Made by a program: the position numbers and the translations under genes. A stretch of 64,000 nucleotides of DNA from Ascarosepion bandense (lineage: Eukaryota; Mollusca; Cephalopoda; Sepiida; Sepiidae), in the NCBI GenBank assembly GCA_037127315.1, contig JBBBDQ010001028.1, positions 3,670,501 to 3,734,500 on the forward strand, in the 5' to 3' direction. Positions 22,316 through 33,140 of this stretch are shown here, piece after piece. The notes under the pieces were generated by a model, which searched no databases, was not told the DNA's origin, and saw only the letters and a list, made by a program, of their open reading frames with translations. How positions within the stretch are numbered: the stretch's first letter is position 1; each line of letters starts with the position of its first letter.

Positions 22316-23340
22316 ACTTATATTCTCTCATATTTAGTAACATCTTGCGTCTTAATTACTTTATGGTTCTGTTTGAGGTGAATGATTAATATAAATTTTA
22401 CGTAAACAATCTTTCATTAATACAGAGTTAATCAAAAGCGCTATCGTTTTAACTTAACTTCTATCTTTGCTTAAAAGAAAGTATCTATGGATCCTGTGTG
22501 TGTAAATATTGTTTAAACGTTTGTCACTGAGCACGTTCAATCATATTTCTTGCTATTAACAAGACAACGGAATTTTTTTTTTTGGGTACTTGTCTTTTTA
22601 TTATTCAATTTATCAGCTGAGCTTTTACAATTTTGACGTTATGATTTTACGAGATGATAATCTATTAATAATCTTGAACATGCCTATATTTATTAGAATG
22701 ATTCAAACAATAATTCGAATATGGAAGCCTGACTAGTAATCTGCCTCGAAAACCTCGAACAAACAGTGTATACCAAGAGTTACTTGACCATGAAAGCAGG
22801 TTTTAAAAGTCTACACATATCGCCTGCATTTTTCCTAATATTACAAAGACAAACCTTTCATTTTGAGTAAGATCGTGGCATGTAACTACGATCAGCTCTT
22901 ACTTTGCCAATTTTTAAAAAGTATTTCCGTAAACAAACTCACATCTTTGGATCGCGATAACATTGACTGGTGCCAATACCAATCTTATTATTTTTGGAGT
23001 TGGCCGTCAGCAAAGACATTAAAAGAACGTAGCATCAAATCAAATGAGAAACATTATTTTTCATGAGAACTCTTTCATTACAAGAATCATTCCACCACAA
23101 CCTCCACAAATATTGGCACGAAAACGTATACATGAAACTTCAATAATATTTGGCACAGAAGTATTAATAACCTGTATGATTAGCATTCTAACCATTAGTG
23201 GAGATCGAACTGACTACTCCGGTCTAATGACCAGCTTGTTAGACATAAGACCAACTAGATTGAAAAATGAAGGTTAAGAAATTCGGAAAATGTGATCTAA
23301 AATAAATCAAAAAATAGAAAAAGTAAAATTGGGAGGTGAC
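22316..23340. other. No gene seen
   Basis: Two overlapping plus ORFs (22863-23066, 23044-23277) have no recognised domain. No repeat family is identified. Confidence 0.5.
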
Positions 23341-23347
23341 CAGTAAA

Positions 23348-23396
23348 TAAGAGTGTCGACAGTCTGTTTCATGTTCGAACACAATATTCTGGCCAT
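23348..23396. repeat. Fragment of the hairpin repeat at 41.1 kb
   Basis: gtgtcgacagtctgtttcat then gttcgaacacaat matches the arm of the element at 41075-41152. Confidence 0.5.
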
Positions 23397-23549
23397 GTGT
23401 ATTGGGTATTATGGATAGAAAGGTCATGTATATCCTGTTTATTGTATTATCCTGATGATATATTGTTATTTGTAGCTATAGTTTTGTTTGGTAATGTTTA
23501 ACTAAAATTTATTATTGATTACTTAAGCAATATTTAATTTATTCTTTAT

Positions 23550-23805
23550 TTGCTGATTATTATTATGATTATGTTATTTTTCATCATATTTCGATTTCTG
23601 CTATGGACGCACTACCAACCAAGTCTGCGGGAAGACCTAAGGCAGGTCGTGGCGTGTTGTTATGGCTCCATTTCATGTTTTTTCTATCTTCCCTATCATC
23701 CCTAGCGTTACATAGACAAAATTCTTCTTAGTGTGTGGGCTGTACTTAATAAGACAATTCTTTGTATATCTCTTAAGCTTGGGGTTTCCAGGGATTCTTT
23801 CAAAC
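23550..23805 (-). mobile_element. RLE-type LINE, copy C: 3' end only
   Basis: About 235 bases match the 3' end of copy B: gctatggacgcactaccaac, ccaagtctgcgggaagacct, and the C-terminal codons in cagggattctttc. The 3' end lies at the left and meets a degraded TTA run (23550-23575). The 5' break falls at about 23802 where a J copy begins. Confidence 0.85.
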
Positions 23806-24262
23806 AAACAAGAATTAGTAATACCATTTGTCCTGGCCTGGCTTCTCGGCTTCAGTTACTTTCTCGTCACCATAAAGTTGCTTACCTGTCCCCTTTCTAA
23901 AAGTAATTTCATGGTAATTGTTCTGACGAACTCTCTTCTATGGTACCTAGACATTATGAATTCAAGCGCAGTACTGGATTGGCACTTAGGACTCTTCTAT
24001 GGTACCTAGACATTATGAATTTAACCGCAGTACTAGATTGACAGCAAAACCTCATCATTTCACAGTTGAATTGACTAAATGTAAACAAAGTTCTGGGCTT
24101 ACAGTTTCATTTCTTGCATTTCTTGCTTGTAGAACTCTCTTCCGGCTCTATGCTTTGAAGTCAACATTGATCTTCAAAAATTTGAATGCAATGTCAATCG
24201 TTATCTCTTGTTCTCCTAAATAAGCTTCTATTGTTCTCACTACTTAATCATGTTTCTGTTTT
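23803..24262 (+). pseudogene. Family J LINE, diverged subfamily, copy 1
   Basis: From 23999 the frame reads HYEFNRSTRLTAKPHHFTVE and later CRTLFRLYALKSTLIFKNLN. These correspond to TRSTRLATGSHPFTVRL and SRLWNSLPYSCFPDGYDLQK of the reference. A 59-base segment is duplicated in tandem (23941 and 24000, each with tacctagacattatgaatt). The same truncation point, duplication and TTA tail occur in the copy at 62.1 kb. Its tail runs into the TTA run that carries RLE copy B. Confidence 0.8.
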
Positions 24263-24408
24263 TTTATTATTATGTCATTTTTCACCATATTTCGATTTCT
24301 GCATTGGTCTCACTACCAACCAAGTCTGCGGGGAGACCTAAGGCAGGTCGTGGCGTGTTGTTATGACTCCATTTCATGTTTTTCTATCCTTCCCTATCAT
24401 CCCCAGCA

Positions 24409-24760
24409 TTACATAGATAACGTTTTCCTTAGTGTGTGGGCTGTACTTAATAAGACAATTTTTTGTATATCTCTTAAGCTGGGGTTTCCAGGGATTCTTT
24501 CAATGTGTTGTTTTGTTCCATTTTTTATCATTCCAAGTGCACCTACTATCACTGGCACAACCCTTGTTTTCAATTTCCACATTTTTTCTATTTCAATTTC
24601 CAGGTCTTTATATTTTGACAGTTTTTCAAATTCCTTGATTGCTATGTTACAATCCGCTGGACAAGCCATATCAATTAATAGACAAGTTTTCTCCTTCTGG
24701 TTTTTAACAATAATGCCTGGCCTGTTTGCTTCAATTTTTCTGTCTGTGTAGATGGTTGTA
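24409..24760 (-). pseudogene. RLE-type LINE copy B, restriction-like endonuclease core and C-terminus
   Basis: After a frameshift the minus strand reads RPGIIVKN, then TCLLIDMACPADCNIAIKEF, KYKDLEIEIEKMWKLKT and VVPVIVGALGMIKNGT, ending in a C-terminal LLSTAHTLRKTLSM. In the PD-(D/E)xK fold of these nucleases the first motif is normally RPDI or KPDI; here it reads PG, with glycine (bases 24715-24717) in place of the catalytic aspartate. The second acidic strand (LLID) is kept. This copy is predicted unable to nick DNA. Confidence 0.8.
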
Positions 24761-25453
24761 ATCCCATAGAATGGTTACATCTTCTATTTCTGTAACCGGT
24801 GCTGGATGATGTTCATACCAGTGTTTGTTTACAGCTTTTCCATAATGTTTGCACATTGCCCAATGTAAATATTGCCCAACTCTATCGTGGCGATTTTTAT
24901 ATTCGTTTGGGGCAAGCACAGAACAGCCTGAGATTAGGTGGTCTATTGTTTCTTGGTGTTTATCACAAAACCTGCATTTTGGATCCATATTATTATGCAT
25001 AATATTTGCCTGAAAGTTTCTCGTGAAAAGACTTTGGTCTTGTGCTGCAAGTATAAATCCTTCAGTTTCAGACTTTAATCCAGATGCACGTAACCATCGA
25101 TGAGTATTAACTTTGTCAACATTGGATTTATTGGCACGTACTGGATATTGGCCATGCAGAGGTTTGTCTTGCCAGCGCTGTTTCATCTTTTCAAGAGCTT
25201 TATCTTTGGCTTTCATTTTCATATTTTTTGCCGCAATAGTTGGTTCTTGGCTACTGTTTTGCTTTTCTACAGAATCTACTAACTGTAATTCTTGTTTGTA
25301 TTTACTGCCTTCTTTTATTATTGAATATTTTTTCTTTCTTTCTTCATGTTGCCTTACTAATTGTATCATCCAATCCTTTGTTGTTTCTATGTATGTTAGT
25401 AAGGCCAATAGTTGTTGTCTTGTATGACAATTCCAGCTGAATAAGACCTCCAC
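24731..25453 (-). pseudogene. RLE-type LINE copy B, linker and CCHC zinc finger before the endonuclease
   Basis: 240 open codons. Key segments are KPLHGQYPVRANKSNVDKVN, GLKSETEGFILAAQDQSLFT, and the finger CRFCDKHQETIDHLISGC, a C-x2-C-x8-H-x4-C pattern characteristic of RLE-bearing LINEs. Then come NEYKNRHDRVGQYLHW and HWYEHHPAP. The finger is intact. The frame ends at 24731, just before the nuclease core, which continues in another frame. Confidence 0.9.
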
Positions 25454-25800
25454 CTTCTTTACGGGGTATGTATAGACGGTCTACATCAGCCTTTGGGTGA
25501 TGCATCTTATGCTTAGAAAGAAGCTTTCTTGTTTTAGCATCCATTCGCCTGATGTCGTTTAGAGTCCAGTTTAAGATGTTGAAGCTATATTGGACAACTG
25601 GGATTGCAAGGCTATTAATGGCCATAACTCTATTCTGTGAATTTAATTCAGTTTTTAATATCATTCGTAGCCTTCTATAGTACTCTTTACGCACTATTTC
25701 TTTCATTTTTTTATGGTGAATGTTTTCGCTCTCATTTACACCTAGGTATTTATAAGCTTCTTCTGGTTTCAATTCTTTTATTGTTACAGCAGGGTCTAAG
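25344..25800 (-). pseudogene. RLE-type LINE copy B, RT thumb region
   Basis: Reads AYKYLGVNESENIHHKKMKE, then YYRRLRMILKTELNSQNRVM, AVPVVQYSFNILNW-like and HHPKADVDRLYIPRKEGG. YKYLGV and (R/K)LY(I/L)PR-EGGGL are the usual markers of this RT group after the catalytic core. It is in a different frame from its neighbours on both sides. Confidence 0.85.
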
Positions 25801-25845
25801 CTAATTGAGGATGTTTCTTGTATTGATCCACGTAAAACTGTAGCT

Positions 25846-26525
25846 TTAGCAACATTTATTCAAATTAAATTTCATTCCAATGTCTTCGCTGAAGCATTTT
25901 ACAGTTTGCAGAAGACCTTCCAGCTCATTATCATTCTTAGCATATAACTTTAAGTCATCCATGTAAAATAGATGGCTTATTTTCTTTTGGCCTATTTTAT
26001 AACCACATTCTGTCTTATTAAGTTGACTGGTTAGTGCTATTAATGATATGCAGAATAGTAAGGGAGATAAAGAATCACCTTGAAATATACCTCTTTTGAT
26101 GTTTATTTCATCAGACTTATAGGTTCCATTTATATGATTGAGGTAAAGGGTTGTTTTCCATATAGACATGCACTGTTTGATGAAATTGATGATGACGGGC
26201 GATATCTTGTATATATTTAAAGTCTTTAAAATCCAGGAATGTGGCACACTATCGAATGCCTTTCGATAATCTATCCAGGCAGTACTAAGATTTTTCTTTG
26301 TACTGTAGCAGTTTTCCAAGATCATTTTGTTAAGTAGCAATTGGTCTTTACAACCATAACAGCCACGTTTGCACCCTTTTTGTTCAAGCGGTGTCATGTC
26401 ATTTCTTTCTAAGAATAAATATGTCTGTTTTGTTAAAATAGATGTTAATAGTTTATATGTTATCGGGAGACATGTAATTGGTCTGTAGTTTTTCGGGGTT
26501 TTTGTGTCACCATTCTTATTATTGT
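25846..26525 (-). pseudogene. Reverse transcriptase of RLE-type LINE copy B, N-terminal and catalytic part
   Basis: On the minus strand a frame beginning near 26510 gives KTPKNYRPITCLPITYKLL, EQKGCKRGCYGCKDQLLLNK, STAWIDYRKAFDSVPHSWIL, RGIFQGDSLSPLLF and HLFYMDDLKLYAKND. These are RT motifs: YRPI, the first catalytic Asp in DYRKAFD, GxxQGDxLSPLLF, and the catalytic YMDD. All three catalytic aspartates survive. The N-terminal DNA-binding zinc-finger part is missing by 5' truncation. A frameshift near 25,850 separates it from the next piece. Confidence 0.88.
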
Positions 26526-26533
26526 TTGTGTCA

Positions 26534-26534
26534 C

Positions 26535-26573
<39 letters not shown>
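26534..26573. repeat. (TTA)n run at the 3' end of RLE LINE copy A
   Basis: About 13 TTA units. A 22-23 base segment with tgtgtcaccatt is duplicated immediately to its left (26502 and 26525). Confidence 0.96.
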
Positions 26574-27012
26574 GTCATTTTACACCATATATATATTTCT
26601 GCTATGGTCGCACTATGGTCACACTACCAACCAAGTCTGCGGGAAGACCTAAGGCAGGTCGTGGCGTGTTGTTATGGCTCCATTTCATGTTTTTTCTATC
26701 TTCCCTATCATCCCTAGTGTTACATAGACAACGTTTTCCTTAGTGTGTGGGCTGTACTTAATAAGACAATTTTTTGTATATCTCTTAAGCTGGGGTTTCC
26801 AGGGATTCTTTCAATGTGTTGTTTTGTTCCATTTTTTATCATTCCAAGTGCACCTACTATCACTAGCACGATTCTTGTTTTCAATTTCCACATTTTTTCT
26901 ATTTCAGTTTCTAGGTCTTTATATTTTGACAGTTTTTCAAATTCCTTGGATTGCTATGTTACAATCCGCTGGACAAGCCATATCAATTAATAGACAAGTT
27001 TTCTCTTTCTGG
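26574..27012 (-). mobile_element. RLE-type LINE, copy A: 3' end only
   Basis: About 440 bases, nearly identical to copy B in ccaagtctgcgggaagacct, gggctgtacttaataagaca and the nuclease C-terminal region. It is truncated inside the endonuclease at ctttctgg (27012), where TTATTATTATTATT follows. It thus has TTA on both sides. Confidence 0.9.
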
Positions 27013-27051
27013 TTATTATTATTATTGATGTTGTTGTTGTTGTTGTTGTTA
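27013..27051. repeat. (TTA)n-(TGT)n microsatellite
   Basis: Five TTA units (27013-27026) followed by about seven TGT units. Confidence 0.95.
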
Positions 27052-27234
27052 AATTTAGTTTGTTGCGGTTATGCGTACATTCTTAATTTATCAATTTCTT
27101 TACTATTTACTTACTTTATTATTCTATTTATTTTCCTTTTGATGGAAGTTGTTTATTTGTTTAGTTTAAAGTATCTGTGTTGTATACTGCATATATTTTC
27201 ATTTTCTTGGTGATATTTTACCATAAATAGTTTT

Positions 27235-27570
27235 TTAGTTTTCGATTTTTAAGTAACGTAGTAAAAATTTATTTTCATGCCTGCATTTCGAGATGAGTTC
27301 TGATTATTTATTTAGTAATTTTTGTTGGTATGGAAAGGTGATTATAGCTTTCTTCCATAGTTCAGAGTTTACAGTTTGGGGTTTATTGCTGTAAGCTAAT
27401 TCCGTTTTCTTTATTTTTCATGATATTTTTTCTGTATTTTGGTTATGGCTTTTAATTTCCGTATATATTTAGAAAGAGTTGTACTGTTATCAGTAAAGGA
27501 TGTTTTATATGAGTGTTTTCTCTGTTTCCAGGGTACTTCCGTTATTGCTGTGTATATTTTTTCGTTATCT
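27235..27570 (-). pseudogene. GIY-YIG-type retroelement protein, C-terminal remnant
   Basis: Minus-strand frames give HSYKTSFTDNSTTLSKYIRK and later AIITFPYQQKLLNK, stop, SELISKCRHENKF. The string LSKYI(W/R)-LK followed by a C-x-LC-EK region and LLNK-SELISKCRH at the end is a well-known C-terminus of GIY-YIG-bearing reverse-transcriptase proteins of the Penelope-like type. The YIG part itself is not readable, the cysteine pair is mutated (VNSEL), and a stop splits the end. Confidence 0.65.
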
Positions 27571-28206
27571 TCAGTTTTACAGTAGCTTAGTATACTTGTG
27601 AGAAAGAGGGGTGGTATGGTGGAAAATAATTAATCACTCAAAATGGCCGCGTATACGCTTTTGAACTCTAAAAAGGCAAACAAGTGAGAACTTTTCTTCA
27701 AAGGGATTTACACGTATGTTCACTTTACGGAGACTTTCTTTTCGTGGCAGATCGGTAGTTCGACAAAATGTGGCCCATTTTTTAATGATGCCTTTAATGT
27801 CAATTTTGAGTTTGTTGGAAATGTTTAAGGTCAATTACGACTGTTATTATTGGCTTTACTCATATTTTTCTTCGCTACTGCGAAGATCATTGCACATACT
27901 AACCAGATATTCGGTGACCAACCCAAGTAGACGCAGTTGTCGGTAATGTTGCATGGCATGTCGGGCTGGTTGGCAATAATTTGAAAATGATTCATTTAAT
28001 TGGAACACAATTCAAAACTGCCTTATGAATGTATTCAAAATTTATACTTTCTGTTCTAATTGTAAATAAATGCATGTGGAGACAAACGTTCTGTATGTTT
28101 CTGTATATATTTCTGATTATTTACTACATGCAAGCCAAGGTTTAGGTTAGCCATCAGTAGAAATTAATATTTCCTTGGGAGGTTTATGCATTCAATATTT
28201 GTGTGA

Positions 28207-28210
<4 letters not shown>
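27571..28210. other. No gene seen
   Basis: Overlapping ORFs at 27634-27946 on both strands have no recognised motif. Confidence 0.5.

Positions 28211-28212
<2 letters not shown>

Positions 28213-28258
<46 letters not shown>
28213..28258. repeat. (TA)n microsatellite
   Basis: About 23 TA units. Confidence 0.97.
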
Positions 28259-28262
<4 letters not shown>

Positions 28263-28290
28263 ATAAAAATGGGATATGTTGGAGACTAGA

Positions 28291-28541
28291 ACATTCATAC
28301 ATACATATATACATACATACATACATGCATACATACATAATGAAGAAACTGGAACGCATACATACATATAAATATAAAAAGTTAGATCAATAGACCGATA
28401 TAGATAAATAGAGAGAGGGAGGGAAAGATGAAGAGGCTGAGAAAGAAAGAGAGGCATAGACTGAGATAGATAGATAAATAGACTGATATATATATACATA
28501 TATATATAGAGAGAGATAGAGATACTTACAAAAGGATATAA

Positions 28542-28591
<50 letters not shown>

Positions 28592-28592
28592 T
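28291..28592. repeat. Mixed CATA, GAGA, TA and (GATA)n region
   Basis: An imperfect CATA array (28291-28340), purine-rich GA repeats and short TA runs (28400-28530), and about 13 GATA units (28540-28592). The 155-codon minus ORF through it is low-complexity. Confidence 0.92.
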
Positions 28593-28639
28593 CAGAATAA
28601 AATTGACAAATGAAATTCCAAAAATAGACAAAATGTAAT

Positions 28640-31205
28640 TGTTGATATTGTATTTTTACTTATCTTTATTTTTAAACTTTGTCAAAGGACAACACAAAAT
28701 TTATTTGACATTCTTCCTCATTTTGAAGGTTTTCAAACACAAAAAATTGTCTATGAAAACCTTTATGAAATCTCTTGTATTATTTTATGTTTATACAAGA
28801 AAAAAATACTTGTAGGATTTCCGCTATTGGTCTTTTCGAAATTGGCCAATGAAATTTTTCATCTTCTTTTTGGAAGGCAAATCTATGCCAAATCTTAGAC
28901 TAAATTCTTCAGACTGATCTATTTTTATTTCACGTATCAGTTCGTACTAAAAATGACTTCATCCCCTTTCTCCCTCATTCATTTCAAACGCAACTCTTTC
29001 GTCTCGGTACAGCACCAAATCTAAGAGTCATTTTTGTTTTTATATAGAAACCCAACAATATTTTCTATCGTGCAAGTGTTTTTCTTCCTTTTTTTAAATT
29101 GTAGATTCACCCTCTATTACTCTCTAACTCCCAATCCATCTATTCTCCTCACTGCCTCTCGCTCTCTCAATTTCCTTCTTCCTAGCTTTCTCTCATTATA
29201 CTCTCATTTCTTTTCTTTTCTCCATTTAGCTTATGGAGTTGCTTATTTTCTAGCAGTTTCGTGGCCCTTGTCCAAACACTGAACAACTTCAGCAAAGTTG
29301 TATTTCAATATGGTCAGGCATAAACACTCAAACCAATGAACTAATCTAAACCCAATTTGTCAGTTGAAATTTGTAATAGCATTAGTTGATATAGGCTCTT
29401 TTGGGGCAGGTTTTTCTTTAATTTTAAACTAGATACCTCCATTACATAATAAAAAGTCCAGCATAAAAAAGGTTTAAAAGGTTTAAAACTTAATAAAACG
29501 AACTTTTTCTCTCCAAAATGTTTATAATATTATGAAGAGGAAAGATCAAAGTAAATTTTATTTATTTTATAAATTTTTTAATCCTTTTTAACATGTTCGA
29601 AATTTTGGCAGAAAATTTTGTTTTGATTTGGCGTTAGCATGGTCGAAAATATTACGACTATTTTACAATTGATTACGTAATTTTTTACGTCACTCACTTT
29701 TTCGGTGACAAACACATTAATTTCTCGCAAAAATCAAATATTTGTCGGATTTTAATGAAACTTTAAGTACTCATTCACAAATGAATTTTTGGATTTATTA
29801 CTTTTTTAAAATATTGCTGAAAAAAAATTTTTTTAGCTCTTTTACCCCATTTCAAGTAAATTCATGAAATTTTAATAAATTTTAATTTTCTGGTATTTTC
29901 TTTTTTATTAGTTAAATGCAGAACTCATCGGGAAATATAAATCATGTATTTATTTAAAATTATGATTCACTATAAGAAAATCAGCTCCAAAGAGAAATAT
30001 AAAAAATGCAATAAAACTTTGATATAATTTAATTTCATAAACTTTTAATTGCTAGAATAAACGATAAAAATTAAGGACATTATAGTCTGAAGAAAAAAAG
30101 TTTTTTGATTACTAATAAAATTTTAAAAGAATTGTTTTCATTTTTTTTATTATAAATAATTCATAAAATTTTTAAAAATATTTTAAAAATCTTTTAAAGA
30201 ACTGAATCGTTTTTTTTTATTAGTTAAGAACTGATGATTATACTGCCTATAAAAAAGGATTAATAAAAGTTTTTCACCCCGTATATTTTTAAAAAGAAAA
30301 AAAAAATTATTTGTGCAAATACGTTCAAAGTTATAAAGTACGATGTTCAAATTTATAAAGTACGGTGTTCCATATGAGTCAAAATGATTTTATAAGTTAA
30401 CAAGCGTTCTGGGTTATTCCCCCTTTAGCAAAACATAGAAGAACGCAATTTCAATCTTACGATATTTTATTATCTACGTTTCTAAATTTTTTATTTATTC
30501 AGAAAGCATATTCAAATGTATGGCTATAAATCTAAACTAACATTCTATAAAATATTATATAAGTGCTGAAATTATTATGTTAAATTTTTAATTTCACTAT
30601 TTAGTTAAACCCCCACCTCAAAAAAAAAAATTAAAATTTTTATCACCATTGGTCACCATACATTGCGTTTCTGTCAACACCCGGTAGCAGTCATCTGTTA
30701 ACACCTCCATGACTTGCATAACAAACAAAGGACTACCGTAATTATTTTTTTTATTGTAAATTTCTGAGAGTAAGCAATTATTAATTGATTGAAAACAGAT
30801 AAAGGTAAGCTTTAATATTAAAATTTGACTTAAATAACGTACCAGCGCGGTATATTTTATTTTTTCAAGATTTTTAAAGCAGAAATTTGGCGACTGTTTA
30901 CGTAATGTGTCAATCAATCAAAAATGGCGATATTTTTTTTAAAAAATTGATAAAAGTTTAAAATTTTAGATTTCAATCAATATAATTTCGGTTAAAAATA
31001 CACCAGTATGTTTTTTGCTTACTAGAATTATTAAATGTAATCTCTTGGCTTTCAATTAAAGCTAATTTTAAAGCTTGAAGGTAACTTATTTATTTTAAAA
31101 TTTCAAATTAAATTTAGATATAGAAAAAATGACTGGACTCCAGTGGAGTTACCTATTTTAAACTAATATGTATAAAATATTGTAGAAAATATTCTGATAC
31201 AAGAA
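28640..31205. other. Very AT-rich stretch, no gene seen
   Basis: About 2.5 kb of A/T homopolymer-rich sequence. The motif tttttattagttaa recurs (29907, 30217) in a loosely repeated context. A 99-codon minus ORF (30618-30917) and an 82-codon plus ORF (29034-29282) show no recognised domain. Confidence 0.5.

Positions 31206-31209
<4 letters not shown>

Positions 31210-31259
<50 letters not shown>
31210..31259. repeat. (TA)n microsatellite
   Basis: About 25 TA units. Confidence 0.97.
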
Positions 31260-31260
<1 letters not shown>

Positions 31261-31582
31261 TTACCTGTTAAATAGGATCATATGCTTCACTCTTATTCTG
31301 TGTTGAGTATTCTTTGATAATTTTTGCGTATTGACGAAATTGTGGTGGAATTTTCTATGTATCTGATATTTGTATCTGGATAACTATTTTGTGTTATGTA
31401 TGTAATTGAATGTAGGTTCTTTTGTGTAGTTTGTTTGTAAACATGTGTATATATAAGTTTATATTAATTTTGTGTATACGCATGTATATATGGTTTTCAT
31501 AGATGTGTGGATGGAGTCTGAGTACGAGTGTGGATATATCCCTAAAATATTTGTATGTAGATATGGGCGGATGCGTGAGTGT

Positions 31583-31645
31583 ATATACATATATATATGT
31601 GTGTGTATGTGCGTGTGTGTGTGAATGTGTGTGTGTGTGTGTATA
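31583..31645. repeat. Imperfect (TA)n-(TG)n region
   Basis: Short TA run, then interrupted GTGTGT repeats. Confidence 0.9.
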
Positions 31646-32026
31646 CTCATACGTTGCACGTAAGTTCGTGTTTGTGTAATTTCTTTATTATGATGTTTCT
31701 GTCCAATAACCACACGTAATACATGAACCCTCTCCTCCCTAATCTCTAATAGATAACACCAAAAATCTCTATTCTTGATCATATTCTGGGATTCCACTTT
31801 TTCAAAATTTTCAAAGCAAACGAAATTGTAGTCTCAAAAGATGGGTATATTCTCCCGTCGAAATAGATTATAATTTATAACAACTTTAGATGAGGTGTTA
31901 AGTTTTCCTTTACGAATATCATATTCCTCTGGATAATATCCATTGAGCCCTCTATACAAATGTATGGCTGAATAATTTGCATTAAATAGATCTTTTCAGC
32001 TTATAATTTTCGTTTACGAATCTGGC

Positions 32027-32034
<8 letters not shown>

Positions 32035-32079
<45 letters not shown>

Positions 32080-32084
32080 ATGAC

Positions 32085-32140
<56 letters not shown>
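32035..32140. repeat. Two (TA)n runs
   Basis: TA runs at 32035-32077 and 32086-32140 separated by ataatgaca. Together they can fold back on themselves. Confidence 0.96.
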
Positions 32141-32144
<4 letters not shown>

Positions 32145-32431
32145 AATGATAATATATGTATGTGCATGTGTGTGTATGTGTGTTTCTAGGGAGGTAATGG
32201 AGTTTTGTTTTTATTTATTAATCCGACAGAATTTTTATCATTTTAAACTTTATTTTCAGCATATTTGAATAGATAGTCCGAGTATTTTAAACACGATATT
32301 TATTCTACCGGTATTAATATTCGAAAAACCTTATTAAAGAAAAAGATTTCTCTGTAGAACAATTAAATACTGATTAATTTATATAGAGTGTCGACTTAGA
32401 TACGAGTATATACAAAAAAAATAACGTTTAA

Positions 32432-32433
<2 letters not shown>

Positions 32434-32480
<47 letters not shown>
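32434..32480. repeat. (TA)n microsatellite
   Basis: About 23 TA units followed by an imperfect TG-rich tail. Confidence 0.97.
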
Positions 32481-32484
<4 letters not shown>

Positions 32485-32588
32485 TGTATGTTCGTATGTG
32501 TGTGCGTGCGTGTGGCGAGAATAAGTTTTTTTAGAAAATATTATTTATAAATAATACAAAATATGGTTTTAATGTGTATTATATTTAT

Positions 32589-32800
32589 TTGAATTAGTTC
32601 CTTTTTCAAGGGTATTTGTACGTATCTTAATGTAATGAACACGACAGACTTTCGAACTAGGCTCTTGGATTCATCACTCCGAGCCACTATTCATTCCATA
32701 CAAATGCGTCCATCAAGGTATGAATCGATCTCTTCTCTTCAGCTATAGATAAATAGCAGGAACAGACTGCGTTCTGTAGCCTTGGGTGGTAACCCGCCAA
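32589..32800. mobile_element. Two S1 SINE fragments in inverted arrangement
   Basis: The left part (to about 32700) is a minus-strand head: ctttcgaactaggctc and actccgagccactattcatt mirror the B-box and A-box regions of S1. The right part (32737-32800) reads in the plus sense: cagctatagataaatagcag, ctgtagccttgggtggtaac. The two halves come from opposite strands. Confidence 0.55.
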
Positions 32801-32883
32801 GGGGAAGAATGACTTTGAATTCAAAACCTCATGATCAGATGGGATTAAATACAACATTTGAAGCATAACGACAATAAGTATGT

Positions 32884-33140
32884 TTGAAGCATAATTACAA
32901 AAGTATGTTTCTATCCAGACTCTGTACAACAAAACATCCAGAAAGAATTATTATACCTTCAGAGTCTTTCTCTGCTAAAAGAATAATGAGCAAAACATTT
33001 GATATCAACTTGAAAGTGTTTCTTAAAAGAAATCTGAAAATTTGTTTGGAATTTTTCCATGACAATGACCCAAAATATACATCTAAAGGAGAAAAATAAA
33101 AATGTTTTACCTTCGCTCTCGTTCTAACGGAAATCTAATT
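32884..33140 (+). pseudogene. Tc1-type transposase fragment
   Basis: The 71-codon ORF ends in LKICLEFFHDNDPKYTSKGE. DNDPKHTS, containing the second catalytic aspartate of the DDE triad, is a hallmark of Tc1-family transposases. The upstream part is not clearly alignable and a stop follows shortly. No terminal inverted repeats were found, so only an internal piece remains. Confidence 0.6.

Larger units (their letters stand above)
24263..26525 (-). mobile_element. RLE-type LINE (R4/Dong-like), copy B, 5' truncated
   Basis: A 2.26-kb minus-strand copy carrying, in order, reverse transcriptase (26.5-25.3 kb), a linker, a CCHC finger and the restriction-like endonuclease (25.3-24.4 kb), and a short 3' UTR ending in ataataat repeats (TTA on plus, 24264-24276). 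The frame is broken in several places. The 5' end breaks at about 26525 against the TAA tail of copy A. Position of the nuclease after the RT, the CCHC spacing and the TAA-run context fit R4/Dong-type elements, known to insert into TAA repeats; clade assignment is by these features only. Confidence 0.88.

Noticed and set aside
30618..30917. 99-codon minus ORF as a gene
   Set aside because: Very AT-rich context, ends in a poly-F stretch, no recognised domain.
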